This document shows positions 51,118-59,205 of a DNA stretch of 59,205 bases, in pieces. The DNA is taken from positions 1-59,205 of the forward strand of contig LLCB01000474.1 in assembly GCA_001414345.1 (NCBI GenBank), written 5' to 3'. How positions within the stretch are numbered: the stretch's first letter is position 1; each line of letters begins with the position of its first letter. Position numbers and translations under genes: made by a program. Below the pieces are notes generated by a model that saw only the letters and a program-made list of their open reading frames with translations, did not search any database and was not told the origin of the DNA. This stretch comes from Hymenoscyphus infarciens (lineage: Eukaryota; Ascomycota; Leotiomycetes; Helotiales; Helotiaceae).

Positions 51118-51836
51118 TTAAGCAGTGAAGCCAACTTCAACAAAGCCAACTTCTCTTCGGGTAAATTGTGCATCTGGCACGCAAAAGTCCATCGCCCACG
51201 TAGTAAGAGATATCGGGCACGACTGTATTACGTTAGCACCAATACCTCTTTGGGTTGTTTAAGAAAGAAACGTACGTGTGTAGCAGTTTGATCGGGAAAC
51301 TGATAGGCATCCTTGCACGCCTCGTTCTTCTTGCACTTAACCGGCTTGCAAGTATCGACGCCAGCTCCCTGGCCGACTGGGGAAACCCTGATGTTTGCAT
51401 CCATGAAAGGACTCCCAGTTCTTGCTGCTCCAGCTCCATCGATATCACTAAGATCCCAGAACATAGTCTTATCGGTGGGGGTGTATTCAAATTGGGTTAC
51501 TTTGGCCATATTGTCGGCGCGAGCGATCTTGACCGAGGTGCCTAGTGGCTTCTGGTTGAATAGAGGAAGGTTAAACGTTCCACCATTGGGTTTGATAACA
51601 AAAGGTGGGCTTTTCCCGTCGCATTGGTTGACATCGGTTCCTTTGTTGCATCCACCGTTATGAGACTGCTTGACGTAGATTGGGTAAGTGCAGCTGTTTG
51701 GGTTAGAGGGATCCAAGAATAATTAGAAAAACAAAAGACTGTTGCGAACTCACTAATTTTTGAAGTTTAGCGAAGCGCTTGCCATTGAGGCCGAAGCCAA
51801 CAAAAGCGCAACGGCTTGAAGAGAGAAAGAACGCAT
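51118..51836 (-). CDS. Secreted antigenic thaumatin-like (BYS1-type) protein (201 aa)
   Basis: Three exons, 51754-51836, 51276-51693 and 51118-51222, are joined by introns of 60 nt (GTGAGT...AAACAG, branch CTAAC) and 53 nt (GTACGT...ATACAG, branch GCTAAC). The total is 606 nt, in phase. The first 21 residues form a signal peptide (MRSFSLQAVALLLASASMAS). The mature part has the fold signature of the fungal antigenic thaumatin/BYS1 group: NYCTYPIYVKQ near the N-terminus, GTSVKI, FEYT, a FWDLSDIDG segment, SPVGQGAGVDTCKPVKC, DAYQ.PDQT and a final SCP...DFCVP. The eight cysteines could form four disulfides. The C-terminal tail runs ~19 residues past DFCVP, longer than I would expect. Such proteins are wall-associated or secreted; biochemical role is unsettled. 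Confidence 0.85.
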
Positions 51837-52560
51837 TTTGATGGCTTTTCTAAGTTTTCGGGGGTTGAAAAGGGGGTAGTTTGGAGGGTTATTGGTAGCT
51901 AGAGGTAAGTGATAGTGTTGATAATTTGCAATGAGCGTGGTGACGATATCGTCAACGAATAGAGACAGACTGGTGAGCAAAGCTCGAGGGAAAGAGCAAA
52001 CAAAAACTGCGAATTGAAAACCTGAAAACGTGTGATAAGATAAAACAGAAATCGGCAATTCCACCACCGTTACCTTATATGACAAAGCTCACTTTGAGAA
52101 GGAATAGCCTCATCACCCTCGTAGCGGCCCCCGGGCGTAGACGCCGCGCTGCGAGTAAAATTAGATTTCAAACATGGGGCTGACTCCTCCCAAGCTTTCA
52201 TGATCCGCGTTTAAATAGGCTCGTCGAATCGTACCCAGTCATGAGCCCCTGAAAGGAACATTTGCGCGAGAAGAAACAGTTCGTTCTGCCGCTGCAGGAA
52301 TGGAGGTGTGGAGGAAAGAGGATGAGCCTCTAGGAAAAAATCCCAGAGGCGAAGCCCTTCTTGTTTCCAACCCCTAACCCGGTCTTTCTTCCTCACTTCA
52401 GCCGAGTCTCCTCCCCCTAGTCACACGTGATCTCGTTCCATCCTTTCTCCACTTTTGAGGATTGTGATTGGATCTTGGGCACGCCATTTACATGGGTTCT
52501 CGAAATCATTGGATAGAATTGTACGAGCTCGTAAACAAGCCATTCCGTTTCAAAAATAAA

Positions 52561-52802
52561 TCACCAGGGGTGGTCAGAACTCGTGAACCAGTCGCCAAAA
52601 CCCCGCCAAAAAGCAATAACTTATGACTTACTTTCCTTAACACTATAACATGATTTTAGAATCCTAAAGTAACAATGTCTTTGACCATACTCTGCGCTCT
52701 AGGTTTGTACCCTTTATTTTTTCAGTATTGTTCTTTGTAGCGTTCTTAGCATATAATTTGGTGGGAAAGCGCTGGTCCACGAGTTCTGACCACCCCTGGT
52801 GA
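52561..52802. mobile_element. Short terminal-inverted-repeat element (242 bp), MITE-like
   Basis: The terminal 31 bp (52561-52591) are the reverse complement of 52772-52802 with one mismatch; the outer part reads TCACCAGGGGTGGTCAGAAC. The interior has no coding potential. Size and structure fit a miniature inverted-repeat transposable element. I found no target-site duplication: neither TA nor 8 bp flanking a CAGGGG start matches. The superfamily is therefore undecided. Confidence 0.65.
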
Positions 52803-53469
52803 ACGTACAAAAGAGGGCACCTTGGCACTCTGAGGTCTTAACCGTGGAATTTGTTCCTCTTACTTGTACTTCGTAACGTTAGGGTGACTATCGGTTTTGT
52901 AGGTGGGATTTTAATTCACAGTGGTAGAAAAAATTAGTCATTGTTCACACTTTTTTTATATACTTCCTCGGGATGTTTCCCCTTCCCATCAGGCGTAAAC
53001 TGGAGCAACCTGACAACTTGGGTTTAGAACTTCGCAGAAAATGTTTGCATTTACATACATAAGTTTTAACTAAACCCACCTCGTATCTTGTTGTTGGTCT
53101 TGGTCTTTTCATTGTTTGAATAAGTGGTGACGGTAGGGTTTAGCGAACCATCGAGTCAGAGACCTTCACTCAAAATCAACCCACATGGTCTTCCGCGAAG
53201 TAGGTACGGTACGTGCCTTCAATCCGAACATGCATATCGTTGAAACTCGAGCACCAGAAACATGCATCTCGCTTTCTCCAGATTCTTTCGGATCCACGCA
53301 TGCATCTGCGAACAGGTGTGCTGCAATCACCCCGGTTCAAATCCTCATTTTGACGAATCAAAAACCTGTCATACCCTACTCTTTTCAACTTGCCAAGTGA
53401 GATTGTTACTCGAAGCCTCACTCGTCCATCCAAAAGGATCTCATCGCAGACAGTGGTGGAGTCATATGG

Positions 53470-53516
53470 CCCTTAGGAGGGCTGGTCATAACGTTATGAC
53501 CTGGCCCTCCTAAGGG
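53470..53516. repeat. 47-bp near-perfect palindrome
   Basis: The arms CCCTTAGGAGGGC (53470-53482) and GCCCTCCTAAGGG (53504-53516) flank an 18-bp perfect palindrome GGTCATAACGTTATGACC (53484-53501), with one and two unpaired bases at the arm junctions. It could form a cruciform, or be two transposon termini joined end to end. Confidence 0.85.
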
Positions 53517-54789
53517 TCGGGCTCGGTTAAATCGGCATGCCTGTGGTGCGCAGACAAGCTCCAAGCCCCGCATTCTGCCCAAATGGGAAAGACCACCCAC
53601 ATGATTCAAAAACAATTCCCCACGAGGCAGTGGCTTATTTAGGTAACTTGCTACGATCGAAAGAATTATGCACCGTGGATTGCAAGACACCTTAAGGTGT
53701 TGACCTAAGCTCGCGCCTCTTCCACCCTTATTCGGGGATTTCCTACCTTCCGGAAGTAGTAACAGATTTGTAGCAAGGGTGGTGGTCAAATTTTAAGAGG
53801 CAAATTGGTATTCCTTCTTTTACCGGGGTGGCATACCCCACCACGCTCGCCCGCCAGTGCTTCGCCAAATTATTTATTTGAGCCAGGAAATGTCTACCAA
53901 ATCTACCTTCAAGAACACATGCAAAGGCCTTGATTCATATTTATTTATTATCACTGTAAAGTACCTCATGCCATACCAAAGCAATGCAGCGTTTCAGTTG
54001 AGGTTTAAATAAGAGAAGCGTCAATTTGAATTTCTCAATTTTCACACCACATTAAACAACTTTAATCCTGCCGATTTCGGCTCTTCGCTTGGCATATTGA
54101 CAGGATGAACTCCCCGGGCTTCGCTCAGCCTCATCGTTGTATGCTTGGGTGACTTTCAAGGACTTCAGTTTACCTCCCAAAGCAACTATTGGGTAATGAA
54201 ACCGAGAACTTTAAGGAGCTCATCATGTCACGCATTGTTTAAAACACCCAGAATCCTGTCTTGGGTCTTCTGTCGCTTGGCTCCCTACACAGGTTCTAAA
54301 ATAGCCTTTGGTGTACCCAACGAGGAGGAATGGGCAAACCGAAGTTTCCAGCATTCGGCGAATCTCTGCTTAGCTCTAAAAGTTTCCTAATGTATGGTAA
54401 GAATATCATGAGTTGGAAACATGCCTTCAGAGTATACAACACTTGAAGCTCTAAACAATTTTGATCTAGATCCATTTGATATCCATGCCACAACTAACAG
54501 AATTCATGAGAACGTAAGTAATACGGATATGCGAAAGATATTCGTACGACATCGTGACCTCCTTTTGACCTAACACCATCTAGAGAGGAGCTTCCTTCAA
54601 ACTTGGCACTGAAGCGTCCGTCGGTAGAACACAAAACGAAGCCAGTATTTGTACCTACCAACTCCTCAAGCTATTCCGCCTTGCTAGGCAACATTTTTTT
54701 GTTCACTTCTGTTGAGGTTGAAACTCGTGTGTTGGTTTACCCTGCAGGAAGACGGAAATAGAATGATCCAGGCAATCTTATAAACTACA

Positions 54790-55565
54790 CAGTGTGGTCG
54801 ATAGTATTTAGAATATTGTACCACCACGATATATTGTTAGAAACCCACTTTAATACGTACTATTTATACCATTTAAATGCCACGATATCCAACAATATTA
54901 TCCTTTATATTGTTAGTATTCAAATCAATATTATGATAATATCGTAGTATTGCCAAGCCTAACTATTTAAGCTTTTTACCCCGGATTTTAACTCCACTTC
55001 TTTTTAGCCTTATCTTTTAAAACTATATAGTATAATATATAGTATAGAAAATATATTACTAAATAGCTAGAATTATAGATCTATTTAAATAGAGGATTTT
55101 AAAAAAAGAATCGTATAGATAGCTTATAAACCAGCCTTATAAGCTCTTATATAGTTTATATTAATAAAAGCAGGCTATATAAGATATTGAATTTTAATAA
55201 TACTAAGGACTAATTCGACGATAACAACGTTAGTTTACTAGATAAATTAAAATTTCTTAGAGCATTAAACTTGTTAAGTTTAGCCCTTTATATATATATA
55301 AAAATTTAATAATTAATAAATTATATTGTGTTATTACTATATAGTTTTAAAGTAAGAGAAGTATATATAGAAAAAGTATGAATAGCTTCATTTTAAGAAA
55401 AAGTAGGCCTTTACGCTTACGAGTTATTAAAAGATATACCTTTTAATATCACAATATTACTATAATATTATTACGGATTTAGATACGTACTGTTACAATA
55501 TCATGATAATATATTAATCTAAAATACTACAGTATTTTATCACGATAATACTATCGACTACACTG
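54790..55565. mobile_element. Non-autonomous hAT-type element (776 bp) with 8-bp target duplication
   Basis: The left end reads CAGTGTGGTCGATAGTATT and the right end, read inward, CAGTGTAGTCGATAGTATT: a 19-bp inverted repeat with one G/A mismatch. It is flanked by perfect 8-bp direct repeats AAACTACA at 54782-54789 and 55566-55573, the hAT signature. The interior is AT-rich with several GATAATATC/ATATTATC-like inverted motifs and no transposase frame. The interior shows RIP-like loss of CA/TG, while flanking DNA is normal. Its ends differ from those of the hAT-type element at 37392. Confidence 0.88.
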
Positions 55566-55854
55566 AAACTACATAAGAGATAAGCAAGCGCAAAAAGATT
55601 CCCAACTTTCCTCCATGGCCAAGAATTAACTTTCCCTTCTGTTTCAAGTCAAATTCTTCCAAGTCTATACATTTCTTCTTCATCTTGTTAAAAGAAGGTT
55701 CTAAACTGAACAACCGTTAGTCCTCCCTTCCACTTCACCTCGGTTAACCAGCCCCACTCTCAAAGGTTTTACCCCACCACACAAATCCCCCAAACATTGA
55801 GAAAAAATTGGCAAAATTATATTCAAATCATTGTTATCAATAATTTGGTCTCTT

Positions 55855-55953
55855 TGAACAGAGTGGGACTCGAACCCACGCCCCTTTCGAGACCAGGAAA
55901 TTGTTGTTAAGGTAACCTTAACCTGGCGCCATAACCAGCTCGGCCATCTGTCC
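55855..55953 (-). tRNA. tRNA-Leu (anticodon AAG) with 17-nt intron
   Basis: The acceptor stem is GGACAGA (55953-55947) paired to TCTGTTC (55862-55856) with one G-U pair, and discriminator A at 55855. The D-arm contains GGCCGAGCTGGTTATGGC. The anticodon stem is CCAGG/CCTGG. The T-arm is GTGGG-TTCGAGT-CCCAC. A long variable region (TCTCGAAAGGGGC) marks a class II tRNA. The anticodon loop reads TT-AAG-G, then a 17-nt intron (55899-55915) after position 37 and T38. The intron contains CCTT, which can pair with the anticodon AAGG as in fungal pre-tRNAs. Mature length without CCA is about 82 nt. A T run on the minus strand near 55806-55801 may terminate Pol III. Confidence 0.93.
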
Positions 55954-57397
55954 TAGTTGAGTTGTGTTTTATTGGTTGTTAAATTTTCAGCTTGTAGGTG
56001 ATTAAGAACGCAGCGACCGCGGGGGTGTGGTTTTTTGGTGGGGAATTTTCAGCAGGGCACGTGAAGGTGTAATAGTGGGGTTTTTCTAGTCTAGTTGAAA
56101 GCTAATTGGTTCACCGGAGGGGCGAAGGAGAATCATCGGGAAGTGGGTGTAAATCCAGAAAGCTTGGAAAGTATGTCTGTTTTCTATCGAGTACCCTCAA
56201 TGCAGTTTGGGATCATGACTACTATCTCCCGAGCACATTAAGCAGAACTGGAATCAAGTCTTGACCCGCCCATAGTTTTCAGACCTTACTTCCAAAACAA
56301 CTGGTTAAGTGATAATATAAGTCAAAAGTCAAAGTTAGTCTTCTATTTTCTTATTAATTATTTCCCGTTTTTTCTTTTTAATTCTTTCGAAATTCGAAGA
56401 ACCCAGAACTTCTAAGAACAACCTCGCGGACTAATTCACCAACCCTTTTTTTAAAATAAAAGTAAGTATCTAAGCACATATAATGGGATCTAGATGTGAA
56501 AACCAGTAAGGAATATTATCCTTGATTCACTTACATTTTGCCCCCCCCCCCTAGAAATTGGATCCTTGTTCTTTATTCTATGACAATAAGATCTATCTTG
56601 TGATCATAAGCTTTTTCTTACATTTACTTTCAGTCAGTCAGTCAGTCTAGATGGCTTTCGAAAGTTAAAGTAGCAAAAGTGATGATAACGAAGAACGTAT
56701 ACAGTGTGGAGATCAGCACTGAATAGATAAGGATCTCTTCTATAAGATGTTTATCACAAGGAAAAATTTCATTCTACAATTCTAGAATAGGTTGGACTTT
56801 TTTAGATAAACAACAAAATAGATTTAGAGAAGCGAGAGCTATATGTTTTCTTCAGTTATAAAATTGTTCCAGGAAAGTAGAAGAAATAAATTATGTTAAG
56901 TACTTGGGATGATTATCCTAAGTGTGTGAAAATTGTAAATTTCTGTTGACTGTTTAAGAAAAATTTATAGTTCGAGAGAAGTTACAACACTTGAAGATTC
57001 TAAGATACGTTTTCGTTATTATTATCATTGGTCCCCTGAATTAAAACTATTTTATATAGTTCAGAGAAATGTGCATGTGTGTGTACTATGCGAACAGACT
57101 AAAAACTCTTACATGCTCATGTCCCAAGTAAGATTTCAAATCAGGCTAGAAGTATACGACTGTGATTTCAAACACACACTATAGGCGGCAGATGAGACCA
57201 ACATTATCAAAAAATGGTACCTAGGTAAGACAAGAAAGAGGTCAACGGGTTGAGTGATCAAGAAAGAGTCATCACCCACATTTCAAGAAGGAAACACATA
57301 GTAAAGACAACGACAAAAAAGCTTCCAATTCAATCTCATCCACAGCTCTAACTCCATTCGCTATATAGCTATTTCTCCAGCTGAAAAAAACTCTCGT
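55954..57397. other. Intergenic region, no gene recognised
   Basis: Contains simple repeats: a C run at about 56542-56551 and an (AGTC)n tract at about 56634-56647. No frame with coding character was seen. The right part is the 3' flank of the transaldolase gene. Confidence 0.5.
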
Positions 57398-58942
57398 CTA
57401 AACCATCAACGCTTCTAATTTCGTCTGCATCTCACAGAAGATCTTGATAGCCTATTTCAAACACGTCAGCCCATTCATCCATCCATCCACCCATCATCCC
57501 ACCTCAAGAACATCCAAGTAGGGAAAAGAAAAAGAAACAGGACTCACGTCATCCAACTTCCGTAACCCCTCTCCCCCATCACTCCTCTCAAACTCCATCT
57601 TCCACCTCGCCTCATCCTCCCCGTACCTTCCCTTGCCCGTCTGATCAGCAACCTCAACATAAGTATTCCCCTCAAAAAGACTCGCAACTTTATTCCCCTT
57701 CACATCCGTCTCGGCCAATTCCTTGAGTAGTCCAGGAGAAATAGTAATGTGGTTGACGCCAGCTAGAGCGAGAACTTCATCGATATGTGTTAGACTTGCG
57801 GGTAAGACCTTTGTACGGAGTTTGGAGGAGGTGTAGTGGTTTTGAGCTGCTAGGCAGAGGAGTGCCGCTTTGGCTTTGCGTTTGTCGACGAATCTGATGT
57901 TCTTGAATTAGTTTTCCACGGCATTCTTCCGTTTCGGCTCCCTCAAAAAAGGGAAGAAGGAGAAATTACCCAGCTTCAAAATGCACCCTCAACTCATTTA
58001 CATAAGGAGCAATATACGTGCATCCCACCTCGCCTGCAAGAACAACCTGTTCCATCACAAAAAGTGTCGTAGCTAACGTAGAGATCCCCGATGCTTCGAG
58101 CGATTTGCAGGCTTGCATACCAGCCCAGGTCGAGGGGATCTTTATGCATATTCTTTTACTATCGAATGTCGGGAGTATGGCTTTGGACAAGGCGATGATT
58201 CCTGTGCTTTGTCAGCGAGGAGGGCAGATCAGGAGGGGGCAGAGATGGAGTTGGTCAGAAGAGGAGGTGAGGTAATATTGGAAAGATGGGCAAGCGAGAC
58301 GAACTCTGAGCATTCTTGATAGTCTTCTCCCTATCGTGGGAGTGAACGGGATTTGTTTGGATATGAATGTAACCCGTGAGGTAGGGACTAATTTGATGTT
58401 GGAGTTTGAGCATCTATTTCTCTCATTAGCCAGTCTTCTCCCCTTCCTATATCCAATTTTGCTCTTTCCATCTTCCCTTTTCCTCTTCCTCTTATCGTCA
58501 TCTTACATACTCCATTCCATTCCACAGGGAACTTAAAAGAGAAGATGAGAAGAGAGAAAAAACATACCGCAATCTCCCCAGCCAACTCCCTCCCCCCAAT
58601 CTCAGGGTATCCTCCCGCAAGCTTCTCACTCAACTCAACGGATTCCCTGATGAGTTGTGCGTGAACTGGTTTGACGAGTTCGTTGTATGCGATTGCCTAT
58701 TTTCAGTCAACATCTCCGTTTCCCTTCATTTCCGTCTTGGCCCTTGGGAAAAAGACGAACTTGATTCGATGTACAATCCACAAAGGGACCCAGGGACTTG
58801 GCAACTATTTGAATCGTTAGTAGATGTTTGAAGGGAGGAAAACGAGAAGAAAGAGACTTGGAAGAATACCTTCAACATCCATCGTATCGCAATCAACCGC
58901 ACTCCTACTCCTCACCCAATCCAACAACGTTCGCGAAACCAT
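57398..58942 (-). CDS. Transaldolase-family protein (328 aa)
   Basis: The seven exons are 58870-58942, 58761-58804, 58568-58696, 58305-58413, 57970-58201, 57548-57893 and 57398-57451. Introns are 65, 64, 154, 103, 76 and 96 nt; phases agree and the exons total 987 nt. Transaldolases transfer a dihydroxyacetone unit between sugar phosphates through a lysine Schiff base. The fold is recognisable: VDCTSNQAIAYNE (33-45, catalytic Asp34), GYIHIQTNP (96-104), RICIKIPSTWAG with Schiff-base Lys139, then SLEASGIS, TIAPYVNELR-like and NHITISPGLL segments. The DCTSNQ motif and size mark a fungal transaldolase-like branch rather than the canonical pentose-phosphate enzyme, so the physiological substrate is uncertain. 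Two introns start with the unusual donor GTTCGTC. No targeting signal is seen. Confidence 0.88.
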
Positions 58943-59205
58943 CTTGCAGTTCCCTTCTCTCTCGTCCCTTTCCTGTTCCTAGATTCTTAACTTTCAGGTC
59001 TCAAATCTCGCAATGAAGCTCCTCAATAACCAGAAGATGTCCTAAAAAAAATATTTTAAAAGTCCATCTATCGAATCGACCCAAAGCACCCCGTAGAAAG
59101 AACCACGTTCCCCGCCATCACTTAGCTCTAGCGTGCGTGTCAAGACAGACAGACAGACAGACAGACAGGCAGTTCCCAAAAAAAACCCCCCACCCCGCCA
59201 TCCCC
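58943..59205. other. Upstream region of the transaldolase-like gene
   Basis: Presumed promoter and leader. Contains an (ACAG)n tract at about 59145-59172. No gene seen. Confidence 0.5.

Larger units (their letters stand above)
51837..54781. other. Intergenic region containing small inverted-repeat structures
   Basis: No gene is supported. Minus-strand frames at 52211-52396, 53176-53433 and 53418-53789 lack features, and the last runs through a palindrome. The notable contents are a terminal-inverted-repeat element (52561-52802) and a near-palindrome (53470-53516). The first few hundred bases should contain the promoter of the thaumatin-like gene. Confidence 0.5.

Noticed and set aside
51837..52085. 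Upstream in-frame ATG (52085) for the thaumatin-like gene
   Set aside because: The ATG at 51836 begins a clean signal peptide, and the upstream part is promoter-like sequence without protein character.
52557..52806. hAT assignment for the 242-bp inverted-repeat element
   Set aside because: With a CAGGGG start the 8-bp flanks (TAAATCAC and GTGAACGT) do not match, so the superfamily is left open.
53418..53789. 123-codon minus-strand frame as a gene
   Set aside because: It runs through the 47-bp palindrome and shows no family features.
38691..59205. Secondary-metabolite or other functional gene cluster
   Set aside because: The recognised genes (GH92, thaumatin-like, transaldolase-like, tRNA) are functionally unrelated, widely spaced and lack a core biosynthetic enzyme.

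Overview
The window looks like a filamentous ascomycete (Pezizomycotina) chromosome segment, possibly Leotiomycetes; the class is a guess. The reasons are short GT-AG introns (37-190 nt) with CTAAC/CTRAY branch sites, secreted fungal protein families (GH92 mannosidase, antigenic thaumatin-like protein), an intron-bearing tRNA-Leu, and a sharp division between ordinary DNA and very AT-rich DNA that has lost almost all CA/TG dinucleotides. That loss is the signature of repeat-induced point mutation (RIP).

Positions 1-25031 are an AT-rich block with no intact gene. It contains a dated-looking Ty1/copia deletion derivative (10229-13966) with two 401-bp LTRs and a TTATA target duplication, several internal duplications, and, at its right edge, a ~4.3-kb minisatellite (20771-25031). 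Each unit of that minisatellite carries a short hairpin, and the units are arranged in higher-order blocks. The block ends abruptly at 25031.

Positions 25032-33460 are gene-type DNA: a 62-aa cysteine-rich protein, two adjacent broken genes facing away from each other (27.67-30.32 kb), and an apparently intact two-exon MFS transporter (31183-33010).

Positions 33463-38690 are a second, less decayed AT-rich island. It holds an LTR retrotransposon with 300-bp LTRs and a Gag relic, local tandem repeats and a 780-bp non-autonomous hAT-type element with a perfect 8-bp target duplication.

Positions 38691-59205 are gene-type DNA with long non-coding stretches. The supported genes are an unidentified three-exon 187-aa protein (41766-42567), a five-exon secreted GH92 alpha-mannosidase of 835 aa (45828-48583), a three-exon secreted antigenic thaumatin-like protein of 201 aa (51118-51836), tRNA-Leu(AAG) with a 17-nt intron (55855-55953), and a seven-exon transaldolase-family protein of 328 aa (57398-58942), all on the minus strand. 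Between them lie a 242-bp terminal-inverted-repeat element, a 47-bp near-palindrome and a second hAT-type non-autonomous element (776 bp, perfect 8-bp target duplication). The genes do not form an evident pathway or biosynthetic cluster. The clearest unusual content is the repeat structure and the differing degrees of mutation between insertions. I found no convincing new multi-gene system.
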